Below, one piece after another: positions 8,934 to 18,906 of a stretch of DNA of 64,000 nt. The stretch is taken from contig JBAGRP010000001.1 in assembly GCA_036924855.1 (NCBI GenBank), positions 2,046,001 to 2,110,000 on the forward strand, written 5' to 3'. Within the stretch, counting starts at the first letter, position 1. Each line of letters starts with the position of its first letter. Position numbers and translations under genes: made by a program. The DNA is from Nitrobacteraceae bacterium AZCC 2146 (lineage in GTDB: Bacteria > Pseudomonadota > Alphaproteobacteria > Rhizobiales > Xanthobacteraceae). The notes beneath the pieces are model-generated. The model was not told the origin of the DNA, searched no databases, and worked only from the letters and a program-made list of their open reading frames with translations.

Positions 8934-10114
8934 GCGGCGTTCGAGCCCAGTGACCACGCTTCCCAGACCGCGACCACGAGCATGATCAGCGTTGTCGCCG
9001 CGGATAACATCAGCGGCGACAGCGCGTGAGCAAACGGGATCAGGACCGCCAGCGCCGCGATCCCGACCAGATGCGACAATTGCCAGCGGCCGCGCACGCT
9101 CAGCTTGAACAGCAGCATCCCGACCAGAAACAGCAGTGGTCCGCCGATCATGGTGATCGCCGCCTTGATGTCGGTGTGACCATCGGGATGCGCCAGCAGC
9201 ACCTCGTCGCCAACAGCGGATATGACGATGCCCGCGACGATCGGCAGATGCAGGTAGGTGTAAGCGAGCCGCGCCAGCCGGCCGGGATCTTCGGAATGCG
9301 AAATGCGTTCGGAGCCGAACTCCGCGCCGATATGGAAATACACCCACCACATCGCGATACTGCCGATGGTCGCCACCGCAAACGCCACCATCGTGGTGGC
9401 GGTCCAGGCGATATCGGCAAAGGTCGCGCCGGTAACGACGATGGATTCACCGAGCGCGATGATGATGAAGCCGGCACAGCGCTCGGCCATATGGCCGCCC
9501 TCGACGTCCCAGTCGGCTGTCGCAGAAGCGCCGAGGACCGGCACCCAGAACAGCGACACCGGCCCGGCATATTCGATCAAAAGCGCCGCGATCCACAGCG
9601 CGAGCCGCGCCTGATCTTCCGCGAACCCGCCGGCAATCCAGAACACGCCACTGACTGACAGCCAGATCAGGATGCGCAGGAAATTCCGCCGCAGGTTTTC
9701 ATGGGCCGCCGGAAGCGACCAGGTGAAAAATGCGGTGCGGCCGACCTGCATCGCCGCGAAGGCCACCGCGAAAGCAAGGCCGCGACCCTCGAACGCTTTC
9801 GGAATGGAAGTGGACAGCAGCAGTCCCGCGATCATCAGCACGAACAGCATCAGCCGCACGGCGGTCTGTTCGGGGTCGAGCCAGTTGGTGATCCAGGAGG
9901 TGTAGACCCACACCCACCACACCGCGAGCATCAGGATCGTGCTCTGCAGCGCGCCGAGCGGGGTAAAATGCGCCAGCAGGAAGTGCGAGATCTGGGTGAT
10001 GGCAAACACGAACACCAGATCGAAAAACAGCTCGGCGTTGGTGACGCGGTTGTGCGCATGGGGCTTGCGCTCGCGCAGCAACTTTCCGGTGTGCCCGATC
10101 TGCGCCAAAGCCAC
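8909..10114 (-). CDS. LtrA-family integral membrane protein
   Basis: A 401-residue polytopic membrane protein of the low-temperature-requirement A family. It opens with the signature RVTNAELFFDLVFVFAITQ and has about ten to twelve hydrophobic helices; ALGESIVVTGATF near residue 235 is a second family landmark. Function is unknown in most bacteria. It is convergent with egtD (25-bp overlap of coding ends) and starts 12 bp after the bolA stop on the same strand, so it may be read from the bolA transcript. Confidence 0.85.
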   Translation of the reverse strand: MALAQIGHTGKLLRERKPHAHNRVTNAELFFDLVFVFAITQISHFLLAHFTPLGALQSTILMLAVWWVWVYTSWITNWLDPEQTAVRLMLFVLMIAGLLLSTSIPKAFEGRGLAFAVAFAAMQVGRTAFFTWSLPAAHENLRRNFLRILIWLSVSGVFWIAGGFAEDQARLALWIAALLIEYAGPVSLFWVPVLGASATADWDVEGGHMAERCAGFIIIALGESIVVTGATFADIAWTATTMVAFAVATIGSIAMWWVYFHIGAEFGSERISHSEDPGRLARLAYTYLHLPIVAGIVISAVGDEVLLAHPDGHTDIKAAITMIGGPLLFLVGMLLFKLSVRGRWQLSHLVGIAALAVLIPFAHALSPLMLSAATTLIMLVVAVWEAWSLGSNAAHSDATSA

Positions 10115-10126
10115 CCCTTGGCCGGA

Positions 10127-10363
10127 TCAGGCTTCCGGCACGCCGGTTTGCAGCGCCAGCGCGTGCAGCACGCCGCCCATCTGACCCTTCAGCGACTGAT
10201 AAACGATCTGGTGCTGCGCAACGCGGGATTTGCCGCGGAACGATTCCGAGATGACGGTGGCCGCGTAATGGTCGCCGTCGCCGGCCAGATCGCGGATCGT
10301 CACCTCCGCATCGGGAATCGCGGCCTTGATCATGGTCTCGATATCGTGGGCGTCCATCGGCAT
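10127..10363 (-). CDS. bolA: BolA-family protein
   Basis: A 78-residue BolA-like protein, partner of monothiol glutaredoxin in [2Fe-2S] cluster handling. Hallmarks are AAIPDAEVTIRDLAGDGDHY, the conserved FRGKSRVAQHQIVYQSL segment, and the C-terminal cluster-ligand His in GGVLHALAL. In related genomes bolA and grxD are normally near neighbours downstream of purL. Here grxD lies about 3.7 kb further on, with egtBD, ltrA and others between. LtrA is 12 bp downstream. Confidence 0.93.
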   Translation of the reverse strand: MPMDAHDIETMIKAAIPDAEVTIRDLAGDGDHYAATVISESFRGKSRVAQHQIVYQSLKGQMGGVLHALALQTGVPEA

Positions 10364-10547
10364 TCAAAAGTCTCCAGAATATCGCTCGAATCGCGGTCCG
10401 CGGCGCCGCGCCGGATGCCTGAGCCTAACGCGGACGCCGCATGGCGTCACGGTTTTCCAATGATATATCCCTCGCCCGCCCCTTTTAAAGGCCGCTGACA
10501 TCGCACATCTGATGGGCAGCATCCGACCGCGCAACGAGGGTTTGACC

Positions 10548-10910
10548 ATGAAGCTCCCCGGCCCCGACCATCCCATCACCATCACGCCCAGCCCGAAGCA
10601 CGTTCGCGTCCTGGCCGGCGATATCGTGATCGCCGACACCACCCAGGCCCTGACGCTGAAAGAGGCCAGCTATCCCGCCGTGCTGTACATTCCCCGTGCC
10701 GACGCCAACCTGAAGCTGGTGGCGCGCACCGACCGGGTGACGCATTGCCCCTACAAGGGCGACGCCAACTATTACAGCATCAATGCCGGCGGCAAGGTGC
10801 TGGAAAATGCGATCTGGACCTATGAGACGCCGTTTCCGGCGATGACCGAAATCAAGGACTATCTGGCGTTCTATCCGGACAAGGTCAGGATCGAGGAAGT
10901 GCCGGGCTGA
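10548..10910 (+). CDS. DUF427 domain protein
   Basis: A 120-residue single-domain DUF427 protein, a small beta-rich fold of unknown activity. The family pattern is visible as VLYIPRADANLKLV (residues 44-57), THCPYKGDANYYSI (residues 64-77) and a C-terminal AFYPDKVRIEE. The ATG at 10548 follows GAGGG by seven bases; the open frame extends a little upstream (10512) but without a better start. It is divergent from bolA; nothing nearby suggests a pathway. Confidence 0.85.
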   Translation: MKLPGPDHPITITPSPKHVRVLAGDIVIADTTQALTLKEASYPAVLYIPRADANLKLVARTDRVTHCPYKGDANYYSINAGGKVLENAIWTYETPFPAMTEIKDYLAFYPDKVRIEEVPG

Positions 10911-11021
10911 TTGCCGACGGCCGGATCACCCCCTATTATTTCCATATGTGCGATCTCTTGGGCATGGGTGCTCGAGGGTATCGGGTGCATCGCGCCGTAG
11001 CCGTAAGGTTTGTCGATCCAA

Positions 11022-12194
11022 ATGTCAGACCGCAACGCCGCGCTGGACCGGGCCCGGACCTTCATCACCCTGCTGGTGCTGGCGAACCATGCGGTGGTCG
11101 CCTACACCGCCTTCGGCCGCTTCTACCCGAACCATTATTTGTGGTCGTCGGCGCCCATCGTCGACAGCCAGCGCTGGATCGGCTTCAACGTCCTGACGCT
11201 GTTCAACGACGCCTTCTTCATGTGCCTGATGTTCCTGCTGTCCGGGCTGTTCGTCTGGCCCAGCTTGCAGCGCAAGGGCGTCGGTAACTTTTTGCGCGAC
11301 CGCGCCTTCCGGCTCGGCCTGCCTTTCCTGGCGCTGATCTTCATCCTGATGCCGATCGCCTATTACGCCTCGTTCAAGCTCTCCAGCACCAAGCTCGGCT
11401 TCATCGACTTCTGGCTGGGCAATTTCAGGCAGGGCATCTGGTTCGACGGACCCGGCTGGTTCATCTGGTTTCTGCTGTTTCTCGATCTGCTGGCGATCCC
11501 TGTCTTCTACTTCGCGCCCGGCCTGATCGACGCCATCAACAGGCTGTCGCTGAAATCCTTCCAGCGCCCGGCGCTGTTCGCCGGCGCCCTCGCGATCGTC
11601 TCTGTCATCGCTTACGTGCCACTGCTGTTTCAGGTCGGCGCGGTCCGCTGGTTCAACTGGGGGCCGCTGCAGGTGCAGCTCAGCCGCGTCGTGCTGTATG
11701 GGGTGTTCTTCTTTGCCGGCATGGGCATCGGCGCCGCCCATCTCGATCAGGGCCTGCTGGCAAAGACCGGCGCGCTGGCGCGGCGCTGGTTTGTCTGGGT
11801 CATCGCCGCCGCGGTGTCGTTCGGCGCGCTGGCTTTTCTGGTGAATTTCCGGCGGATGCGGCTGAGCAATCTGCCGGGCGCGCCGCCGTTCTGGTGGCAG
11901 AGCAGCTACGGCGTGATCTACGCGCTGGCCTGCGTCGCGATCTGCCTGGCGGTGCTGGCGCTGTTCCTGCGCTTCGGCCAGGGCAACAAGAGCATCTTCG
12001 ATCCCGTGCGCGACGACGCCTATGGCATCTATGTCGTGCACTACATTTTCGTGCTGTGGCTGCAATACGCCCTGCTCGACGCGCCGATGTCGGCGATCCC
12101 GAAGGCGCTGATTGTGTTCGTGGGAACGCTTGCGCTGAGCTGGGGCGTGACGAAGGGATTGCGCGCGATCCCGGGCGCGAAGCGGGTGCTGTAG
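11022..12194 (+). CDS. Acyltransferase 3-family membrane protein
   Basis: A roughly 390-residue membrane protein with about ten hydrophobic helices, of the acyltransferase-3 (OafA/OpgC-like) family that transfers acyl groups to extracytoplasmic glycans or lipids. The N-terminal ARTFITLLVLANHAVVAY holds the conserved catalytic His in helix 1, and LRFG and YVVHYIFVLWLQY near the C-terminus resemble the family's last helices. The ATG at 11022 is preferred over TTG at 11010 because AAGG at 11005 spaces better. The acceptor is unknown and no glycan genes are adjacent. A long palindromic repeat follows. Confidence 0.75.
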   Translation: MSDRNAALDRARTFITLLVLANHAVVAYTAFGRFYPNHYLWSSAPIVDSQRWIGFNVLTLFNDAFFMCLMFLLSGLFVWPSLQRKGVGNFLRDRAFRLGLPFLALIFILMPIAYYASFKLSSTKLGFIDFWLGNFRQGIWFDGPGWFIWFLLFLDLLAIPVFYFAPGLIDAINRLSLKSFQRPALFAGALAIVSVIAYVPLLFQVGAVRWFNWGPLQVQLSRVVLYGVFFFAGMGIGAAHLDQGLLAKTGALARRWFVWVIAAAVSFGALAFLVNFRRMRLSNLPGAPPFWWQSSYGVIYALACVAICLAVLALFLRFGQGNKSIFDPVRDDAYGIYVVHYIFVLWLQYALLDAPMSAIPKALIVFVGTLALSWGVTKGLRAIPGAKRVL

Positions 12195-12219
12195 GAAATG
12201 TAGTTGCGCGGACGCGATG

Positions 12220-12377
12220 GCTTCCCTCCCCCTTGCGGGGAGGGTCGGCCGAACGAAGCAATGCGCAGCATTGCTGAAGTGGAGGCCGGGGTGGGGGTAC
12301 CGCGGGCTCGGAGTGCGTGGCACCCCCACCCGACCGCGCTCCGCGCGGCCACCCTCCCCGCAAGGGGGAGGGAAAGC
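12220..12377. repeat. Interspersed palindromic repeat, family C
   Basis: A left arm at 12220-12245 (CTTCCCTCCCCCTTGCGGGG...) is matched by a near-perfect complement at 12351-12377. Inner arms GGGGTGGGGGT and CACCCCCACCC form a second stem. Copies or half-copies occur at 17048, 32751 and 57237. It fills the gap between the convergent acyltransferase and purL genes and may also act as a bidirectional terminator. Confidence 0.8.
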
Positions 12378-12391
12378 AGGCGCGCCGCGCG

Positions 12392-14599
12392 TTACGACGC
12401 TTTGCCGGCCATGTAGTTCGGCAGCCAGCTTTCATGCGCGTGGTGCAGCGCCTTGACGTGCACGGCGCGCTCATTGGCGATGGCGACCTCAACGCCGCCG
12501 GTGACGCCGATCTGCACGCAGGGCACTTCGACGGCCTTCAGCTTGGTCAGCACGCTCAGCAGCGCGCTTTCCGGCACGGTGACGACGTAGCGCGCCTGAT
12601 CCTCGCCGTACCACCAGGCATGCGGCACGACCGCTTCCGGCGCGGCATCGAGCTTGGCGCCGATGCCTGAGGCGATCGCCATCTCGGTGAGCGCGATCAG
12701 CAAGCCGCCGTCGGAGACGTCGTGCACGGCGGTGGCGGTGCCCGCGTGGATCATGCCGCGCACCACATCGCCGTTGCGTTTCTCGGTGGCGAGATCGACC
12801 GGGGGCGGCGCGCCCTCTTCGCGGCCGCAGATGTCGCGTAAGTAAACCGACTGGCCGAGCCAGCCTTCGGTCGCGCCAATCAAGAGGATCGCTTCGCCCT
12901 CGGCCTTGAAGGCCAGGGTCGCGGATTTGGTGAAATCATCGAGCACCCCGACGCCGCCGATCGACGGGGTCGGCAGGATGCCGCGGCCGTTGGTCTCGTT
13001 GTAGAGCGAGACGTTGCCGGACACGACCGGGAAGTCCAGCGCGGTGCAGGCTTCCGCAATGCCCTTCAGGCAGCCGACGAACTGGCCCATGATCTCGGGC
13101 CGTTCGGGATTGCCGAAATTCAGATTGTCGGTGATCGCCAGCGGCTTGCCGCCGACGGCAGTGATGTTGCGCCAGGCTTCGGCGACGGCCTGCTTGCCGC
13201 CCTGATACGGATCGGCCTCACAATAGCGCGGCGTCACATCGACCGTCATCGCGAGGCCCTTGGGGCCATCCTCGATGCGCACCACGGCGGCATCGCCGCC
13301 GGGGCGCTGCACGGTGTTGCCGAGAATGACGTGGTCGTATTGCTCCCAGACCCAGCGCTTCGAGCACAGCTCCGGCGTCGCGATCAGCTTTTCCAGCGCG
13401 TCGGCAATCGACAGCGGCGCCGCGATGTCGCGGGCGTGGATCACCGGCAGAACAGGCGACGGCACATGCGGGCGATCGTACAGCGGCGCTTCGTCGCCCA
13501 ATTCCTTGATCGGCAGGTCGACCATCACTTCGCCGCCATGCTTGACGACGAAACGCATGGTCGGCGTGGTGTAGCCGACGATGGCGAAATCGAGTCCCCA
13601 CTTCTTGAAGATTTCCTCGGCCTGCTTTTCCTTCTCCGGCTTCAGCACCATGAGCATGCGCTCCTGGCTCTCCGACAGCATCATCTCATAGGCGCTCATG
13701 CCGGGCTCGCGGGTCGGCACGGTGTCGAGATTGAGCTCGACGCCGAGGTCGCCCTTGGCGCCCATCTCCACCGCGGAACAGGTCAGGCCGGCTGCGCCCA
13801 TGTCCTGGATCGCGATCACGCAATCGGCGGCCATGATCTCCAGGCAGGCTTCCAGCAGCAGTTTTTCGGCGAAGGGATCGCCGACCTGCACGGTCGGGCG
13901 CTTCTCGGCGGAATCCTCGTCGAATTCGGCCGACGCCATCGAGGCGCCATGGATGCCGTCGCGGCCGGTCTTGGAGCCCAGATAGACGATCGGCATGTTG
14001 ACGCCGGAGGCCGCCGCCAGAAAGATCTTGTCGGCATCGGCCAGGCCGACCGCCATGGCGTTGACCAGGTTGTTGCCGTCATAGCGGGTGTGGAAACGCA
14101 TCTGCCCGCCCACCGTGGGCACGCCGAACGAATTGCCGTAGCCGCCGACGCCGGCGACGACGCCGGAGACGAGATGCCGGGTCTTGGGATGCTCCGGCGC
14201 ACCGAAGGACAGCGCATTGAGGCAGGCGATCGGCCGCGCGCCCATGGTGAACACGTCGCGCAAAATACCGCCGACACCGGTGGTCGCGCCCTGATAGGGC
14301 TCGATGTAGCTCGGATGGTTGTGGCTCTCCATCTTGAACACGATGGCCTGGTTGTCGCCGATGTCGATAACGCCCGCGTTCTCGCCCGGTCCCTGCAGCA
14401 CCCATGGCGCCTTGGTCGGCAAGCCCCTCAGATGCAACCGCGAGGATTTGTACGAGCAATGCTCGTTCCACATCGCCGAGAAGATGCCCAACTCGGTGAA
14501 GCTCGGCACCCGGCCGATCAGCTTGAGGATGCGCTCGTACTCGTCGGGCTTGAGGCCGTGGCTGGCGACGAGTTCGGGGGTGATCTGGGGCTGATTCAT
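12392..14599 (-). CDS. purL: Phosphoribosylformylglycinamidine synthase subunit PurL
   Basis: A 735-residue small-type PurL, the ATP-dependent synthetase subunit that with PurQ and PurS converts FGAR to FGAM in purine synthesis. Features are the N-terminal [15 protein letters not shown] with its catalytic His, the ATP-site segment [25 protein letters not shown], and two AIRS-like halves ([12 protein letters not shown] and a later [10 protein letters not shown]). The ATG at 14599 ([11 protein letters not shown]) is the family start; the frame extends upstream to 14716. purQ, purS and purC lie upstream on the same strand but are separated by two binding-protein genes and a plus-strand thioesterase gene. 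Confidence 0.97.
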   Translation of the reverse strand: MNQPQITPELVASHGLKPDEYERILKLIGRVPSFTELGIFSAMWNEHCSYKSSRLHLRGLPTKAPWVLQGPGENAGVIDIGDNQAIVFKMESHNHPSYIEPYQGATTGVGGILRDVFTMGARPIACLNALSFGAPEHPKTRHLVSGVVAGVGGYGNSFGVPTVGGQMRFHTRYDGNNLVNAMAVGLADADKIFLAAASGVNMPIVYLGSKTGRDGIHGASMASAEFDEDSAEKRPTVQVGDPFAEKLLLEACLEIMAADCVIAIQDMGAAGLTCSAVEMGAKGDLGVELNLDTVPTREPGMSAYEMMLSESQERMLMVLKPEKEKQAEEIFKKWGLDFAIVGYTTPTMRFVVKHGGEVMVDLPIKELGDEAPLYDRPHVPSPVLPVIHARDIAAPLSIADALEKLIATPELCSKRWVWEQYDHVILGNTVQRPGGDAAVVRIEDGPKGLAMTVDVTPRYCEADPYQGGKQAVAEAWRNITAVGGKPLAITDNLNFGNPERPEIMGQFVGCLKGIAEACTALDFPVVSGNVSLYNETNGRGILPTPSIGGVGVLDDFTKSATLAFKAEGEAILLIGATEGWLGQSVYLRDICGREEGAPPPVDLATEKRNGDVVRGMIHAGTATAVHDVSDGGLLIALTEMAIASGIGAKLDAAPEAVVPHAWWYGEDQARYVVTVPESALLSVLTKLKAVEVPCVQIGVTGGVEVAIANERAVHVKALHHAHESWLPNYMAGKAS

Positions 14600-14777
14600 G
14601 ATGCTCTTGCGCTGATGAAGCTTCTTCATAGGGAGATCGGAACAGCGGGAAAAGGCCTTTTTCAGCCCGATTTCGCCCTGTCCCACGATTGCGACGGTCC
14701 CGGCCGGAAGCCGCATTTGCGCCCGGCGGATGGATCGGATTTAACACTTTTCGGAGCCAATCCAAGGAGTTCAGACC

Positions 14778-15251
14778 GTGAATATCGCGACGCCCCCGAT
14801 CCTGCCGTTTCGCTCGGAGATGCTGACCGCCACCGAGGGCGAATTCGCGGGATGGACCACCTGGAGCCGCGATTCCTTCGAATCCAACAACGGCCCGTTC
14901 TGGCACAAGGTCGAGGCCGACGGCCGGGTGCGCTGCGCGTTCCGGGTCGAGAAGAAGCACCTCAACGGCATGAAGAACGTCCATGGCGGCTGCTACATGA
15001 CCTTCGCGGATTACTGCCTGTTCGCGCTGGCCTCGCGCGAATTGCAGGGCCCGGGCATCACCGTGTCGTTCGGGTGCGAATTCCTCGATGCCGCCCGCGA
15101 GGGCGAACGGATCGACTGCGACGGCGAAATGACCCGGATCGGCGGCTCGCTGATCTTCTTGCGCGGCATCCTGAGGTCCGGCGAGCGCCCGCTGTTCACC
15201 TTCTCCGGGACCATCAAGCGGGTGAAGAAGCGCGACAGACCGGCGGCGTGA
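14778..15251 (+). CDS. PaaI-like hotdog-fold thioesterase
   Basis: A 157-residue hotdog-fold protein of the PaaI acyl-CoA thioesterase type. The active-site stretch NVHGGCYMTFADYCLF near residue 67 has the HGG loop, and a typical strand pattern follows (TVSFGCEFLDAAREGE). It starts with GTG, eight bases after AAGGAG. It is divergent from purL, with 178 bp between them, and downstream lies a repeat. The acyl-CoA substrate is unknown. Confidence 0.8.
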   Translation: MNIATPPILPFRSEMLTATEGEFAGWTTWSRDSFESNNGPFWHKVEADGRVRCAFRVEKKHLNGMKNVHGGCYMTFADYCLFALASRELQGPGITVSFGCEFLDAAREGERIDCDGEMTRIGGSLIFLRGILRSGERPLFTFSGTIKRVKKRDRPAA

Positions 15252-15256
15252 ACATG

Positions 15257-15373
15257 TAGGGTGGGCAAAGGCGCACTTGCGCCGTGTCCACCAACTGCTT
15301 CGCAATCTTACACAGCCGCTTTGGTGGGCACGGCACCAATCGCGCTTCGCGCGATCGGGGGCTTTGCCCACCC
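15257..15373. repeat. Palindromic repeat, family D (AGGGTGGGCAAAG)
   Basis: AGGGTGGGCAAAG at 15257-15269 is complemented by CTTTGCCCACCCT at 15361-15373; between them CTTTGGTGGGCAC and GCGCTTCGCGC give inner stems. It lies between the convergent thioesterase and binding-protein genes. Confidence 0.75.
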
Positions 15374-15380
15374 TGCGAAG

Positions 15381-16979
15381 CTACTGCATGCTCACCAGCG
15401 TCAGATCGACGAACCACGATTGCGGCGACACAAACCCCTTCACCTTGCTGCTCATCGCCCGCGGGTTGAGATCGTGGACGATGTAGAGCCAGGGCGGGTT
15501 GTCGACGAGGCGCTCATGGGCCTTGCGATAGGCCGTCGAGATCACCTTGGGATCGGTGGCCTCTGCCAGCGTCTTCAGGGCATCCTCGAAATCGTCGTCT
15601 TTCCACTGCTCGAAATTGAAGCCCTTCGGCGAGAAGTTGGCGGCGGCAAAATAGCGCGCCATGATGCCAACGTCGGACGATGGCGACGAGATGTTGAGCG
15701 CCAGCGCGCCCTGCAGGGCCGGCGCATCCGGCGTGGCGCGCGCGGCGTTGAGCAGCACCTGCCATTCGATGACGTCGAACTCTACCTTGACGCCGCAGGC
15801 TTCCTTCAAATTCTGCTGCAGAAACTCGTTCATCACCAGCGGCAGCATCTGGCCGGAGCCGGAGGAGGACATCTGCACCTTGAACGACAGCGGTTTCGCC
15901 GCGGTGAAGCCGGCTTCCGCCAGCATCGCCTTGCCCTTGGCCGGATCGTACTTGTAGTGGTTCACGGGACTGCCGAAGTTGGGATCGCTGGTTTTCAGCC
16001 AGCCCGCTGACGGCTCTGCGGTGCCTGACAGCAGCGAAACCAGCCCTTCGCGGTCGATGCAGTAGTTCAGCGCCTGCCGCACCTTGACGTCCTTGAACGG
16101 GCTGTTGGTGGCGCCGATGTTGTAGAACCACGGCCAGACATGCGGATAGGAGCCGGTGGTGATGGTGAAGCCAGCCGACTTCAGCGAGGCGATGCCGTCG
16201 GGTGGCGGCACCTCGATCCAGTCGACCTGGCCGGAGCGCAACGCGGCGAGCCGCGAATTGACTTCCGGGATGGGCAGCAGCACGACGCTGTCGACCTTGG
16301 CTTTCTTCGAGGCATCCCAGTAGCCGTCGTTGCGCGCCAGTTCGACGCGCTCGCGGGGCACGACCTTGATGATGCGGAACGGGCCGGTGCCGGCCGCCGG
16401 CAGGGTCGCGACCTTGGTCCAGTCGCCGGCCTTGGCGAATGACGTCGGCGACGTAAAAAGCAGATACACCGCCATATAGGGGAAATACGATGCCGCCGAC
16501 GTGGTGGTCATCGAGATGGTGCTGTCGTCGACCTTCTTGTAGCTGCCCATCAAGGGCACGCGGGAGCGCGAGATCGCCGAGGCCGCGACTTCGAATTGCG
16601 GGCTGTCGTTCTTGAAGAAGCGGTCCAGATTCCAGATCACCGCGTCGGCGTTGAAATCGGTGCCGTCATGGAATTTCACGCCCTGGCGCAGGTGGAAGAT
16701 CCAGGTCTTGTTGTCGTCGGCCGCCTGCTCCCATTTTTCCGCAAGCCCGGGACGCAAGGTCGCGAGCTGATCGGTCCGGGTCAGGTCCCACAGCACCAGG
16801 CCCTCGAAGATCGGGTAGCCCATGAAGCGCATGCCCTCGAAGCCGTTGTTCGGCATGCCGGTCGCGGTCGGGATGTCGGACGCGGTCATCGCGATGCGCA
16901 GCGTGGTCTCGGCCACCGCCGGTTGCGCCAGCATCAGCGCCGCGAGCGCCAAAGCTTTGGTAGCGTGACGAATGGGCAT
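15381..16979 (-). CDS. ABC transporter substrate-binding protein, family 5 (peptide/opine type)
   Basis: A 532-residue periplasmic binding protein with a signal peptide (residues 1-23, LALAALMLAQPAVAE). It has the SBP family 5 architecture: LRPGLAEKWE near residue 75, the HLRQGVKFHDGTDFNADAVI signature near residue 95, and VRQALNYCIDREGLV near residue 285. It would deliver oligopeptides or similar compounds to an ABC permease, but no permease or ATPase gene is adjacent, so it is an orphan. The ATG at 16979 (after GGAGAG) is used because a signal peptide begins there. It lies inside the purine gene block. Confidence 0.88.
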   Translation of the reverse strand: MPIRHATKALALAALMLAQPAVAETTLRIAMTASDIPTATGMPNNGFEGMRFMGYPIFEGLVLWDLTRTDQLATLRPGLAEKWEQAADDNKTWIFHLRQGVKFHDGTDFNADAVIWNLDRFFKNDSPQFEVAASAISRSRVPLMGSYKKVDDSTISMTTTSAASYFPYMAVYLLFTSPTSFAKAGDWTKVATLPAAGTGPFRIIKVVPRERVELARNDGYWDASKKAKVDSVVLLPIPEVNSRLAALRSGQVDWIEVPPPDGIASLKSAGFTITTGSYPHVWPWFYNIGATNSPFKDVKVRQALNYCIDREGLVSLLSGTAEPSAGWLKTSDPNFGSPVNHYKYDPAKGKAMLAEAGFTAAKPLSFKVQMSSSGSGQMLPLVMNEFLQQNLKEACGVKVEFDVIEWQVLLNAARATPDAPALQGALALNISSPSSDVGIMARYFAAANFSPKGFNFEQWKDDDFEDALKTLAEATDPKVISTAYRKAHERLVDNPPWLYIVHDLNPRAMSSKVKGFVSPQSWFVDLTLVSMQ

Positions 16980-17047
16980 GATCTCTCCAGCGTTCGGGGA
17001 ACGGCAGGGAGATACGAGCAAGTTTCAGGCCAGCGGGAGCGGCGCTC

Positions 17048-17082
17048 TGAACCTCTCCCCGCCCTTCGCGGGGAGAGGTTCA
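17048..17082. terminator. 15-bp hairpin between two binding-protein genes (possible terminator)
   Basis: TGAACCTCTCCCCGC (17048-17062), the loop CCTTC, then GCGGGGAGAGGTTCA (17068-17082) make a perfect stem. There is no T run. It resembles half of repeat family C and may stop transcription leaving purQ and the binding-protein gene. Confidence 0.5.
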
Positions 17083-17101
17083 AAGCGGCCTCGCCTGAAC
17101 T

Positions 17102-18070
17102 TTATTTCGTCGCCAGCAGATCGCGATATTTGGCGACGTCGCGCGTCACCAGTTGCTGCAGCACGTCCGGCGTGTGCTCGTTGGGATCTGGCGCGACGGT
17201 GGAGAGATCGGCGAACCGCTTCTTCACGATCTCGCTTTCCACCGATGTGCGCGCCGTCGCGTTGAGTTTTGCGATAATTTCCGGCGGTGTGCCCTTCGGC
17301 GCGAACAATCCGTTCCAGCCCTGTGCCTCGAATTCCGGCAGACCGGCTTGCGCCGAGGTCGGCAGGTCCGGCAAGGACGCCAGCCGCACCGTGGAGCCGA
17401 CCACGAGGCCGCGCACCAGCTTGTCGTCGATCGCCTGCGACACCGAGGCCGCGGCGTCGCAGATGCCGTCGATCTGGCCGCCGATGGCGTCGGTCAGGGC
17501 CGGCGCGGCGCCACGATAGCCGACCAGCGTGACGTCAATGCCCGCGGCCTGCACGAAGCTCTTGCAGATCAGGTAGTTCGACGAACCGATGCCGGCATGG
17601 CCGAGGTTGATCTTGCCGGGATTGGCTTTCGCGTAGGCAATGAAGTCCTTCAGCGTCGCCGCCGGAAAATCCTTGCGCAGCGCGACGATGCCGAAGGTCT
17701 TTGCCACCATCGCGATCGGCGCAAAGGAATCCGGCGTGAACGGCAGTTTTGGATAGATGGTGTAGGTCGCCGCACTGGTGCCGGCATTGCCGATGGCGAT
17801 GGTATAGCCGTCGGGATCAGCGCGCGACGCCCGCGCCAGCGCGGTCGAGCCGCCGGCGCCGGCGACGTTCTCGATGATGACCGCCTGTCCCAGCGCCACG
17901 GCCATCTGCTCGGCAACGGCGCGGGCGATCACGTCCGAGGTGCCGCCGGCCGCGAACGGCACGATCATGGTGATGGGATGTTTGGGGAAATCCTGCGCGC
18001 GCGCAGACGTGGCGAAGACAGCAACCAACCCAAATGCCGCAGCGAGTTTCAGCAACCGCACCACACTCAT
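17102..18070 (-). CDS. Tripartite tricarboxylate transporter (Bug-type) substrate-binding protein
   Basis: A 322-residue Bug-family periplasmic receptor with a signal peptide (residues 1-25, ending ARAQD). The family patterns are [18 protein letters not shown] near residue 33, the [10 protein letters not shown] loop near residue 65, and [18 protein letters not shown] near residue 145. No TctA or TctB membrane genes are nearby, which is common because Bug receptors are greatly expanded in these bacteria. The ATG overlaps the purQ stop as ATGA, so it is probably translated from the purQ message, an unexpected partner for purine synthesis. Confidence 0.9.
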   Translation of the reverse strand: MSVVRLLKLAAAFGLVAVFATSARAQDFPKHPITMIVPFAAGGTSDVIARAVAEQMAVALGQAVIIENVAGAGGSTALARASRADPDGYTIAIGNAGTSAATYTIYPKLPFTPDSFAPIAMVAKTFGIVALRKDFPAATLKDFIAYAKANPGKINLGHAGIGSSNYLICKSFVQAAGIDVTLVGYRGAAPALTDAIGGQIDGICDAAASVSQAIDDKLVRGLVVGSTVRLASLPDLPTSAQAGLPEFEAQGWNGLFAPKGTPPEIIAKLNATARTSVESEIVKKRFADLSTVAPDPNEHTPDVLQQLVTRDVAKYRDLLATK

Positions 18071-18768
18071 GCCGCGTGCGCCAGATGCTCGACGAGGCCG
18101 GCGAACAGGCCGCGGCCGTCGGTGCAGCCCATGATGTCTTCGACGTGGTTTTCCGGATGCGGCATCATGCCGAGCACGTTGCCGCGCTCGCTGACGATGC
18201 CGGCGATCGACTGCGCGGCGCCGTTGATGTTGTGGAGGTCGCCGACTTCGCCGCTGGCGGAGCAATAGCGGTACAGCACGCGGCCGTCGCCTTCGAGCCG
18301 CTTCAGCGTTTCGGTATCCGCCGTGTAGTTGCCCTCGCCGTGCGCGATCGGCACGCGGATCACCTGCCCGGCATTGTAGCCGCGGGTGAAGGCGGTGTCG
18401 GAACGCTCGACGCGCAGATGCACGTCGTGGCAGATGAATTTCAGTTTGGCGTTGCGCATCAGGATGCCCGGCAGCAGGCCGGACTCGCAGAGGATCTGAA
18501 AGCCGTTGCAGACCCCGAGCACGAGACCGCCGTCGGCCGCAAAGGCGCGCACCGCATCCATCACCGGCGAGCGCGCCGCGATGGCGCCGCAGCGCAGATA
18601 GTCGCCATAGGAAAACCCGCCGGGCACCACCACGAGATCGGTGCCCTTCGGCAGCGCGGTGTCGGCATGCCAGACCATGGTCGAGTCATGGCCCGATGCG
18701 AGCTTCAGCGCCCGCGCCATGTCGCGCTCGCGGTTGATGCCGGGGAAAACGAGAACGGCGGATTTCAT
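18067..18768 (-). CDS. purQ: Phosphoribosylformylglycinamidine synthase glutaminase subunit PurQ
   Basis: A 233-residue class I glutamine amidotransferase that supplies ammonia to PurL. The nucleophile elbow GVCNGFQIL is near residue 85, the oxyanion region [10 protein letters not shown] is near residue 50, and the catalytic His and Glu are in MMPHPENH near the C-terminus. The start is ATG 18768 ([16 protein letters not shown]), the family N-terminus, rather than an upstream in-frame start. Its stop overlaps the next gene as ATGA. purS lies about 1.4 kb upstream beyond a divergent FAH-family gene. Confidence 0.97.
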   Translation of the reverse strand: MKSAVLVFPGINRERDMARALKLASGHDSTMVWHADTALPKGTDLVVVPGGFSYGDYLRCGAIAARSPVMDAVRAFAADGGLVLGVCNGFQILCESGLLPGILMRNAKLKFICHDVHLRVERSDTAFTRGYNAGQVIRVPIAHGEGNYTADTETLKRLEGDGRVLYRYCSASGEVGDLHNINGAAQSIAGIVSERGNVLGMMPHPENHVEDIMGCTDGRGLFAGLVEHLAHAA

Positions 18769-18906
18769 GCGGGTTTCCATTCGCAGGCGCGCAGGCACGT
18801 CATGCCTGCTGCCCCTGACTTACCCATTTGAGCACCGGTTTTCCAGTGCTAGCCTCGCAGTTCAGCACCGCGAATGTGGGCTGGATGACAAAAAGGGATG
18901 GAAAAC

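Noticed and set aside
11025..12329. Minus-strand 434-codon ORF over the acyltransferase
   Set aside because: The plus strand shows regular membrane helices; the minus frame is a hydrophilic shadow.
13331..15259. Plus-strand 642-codon ORF over purL
   Set aside because: Antisense to PurL and then overlaps the true thioesterase gene in another frame; no recognisable domain.
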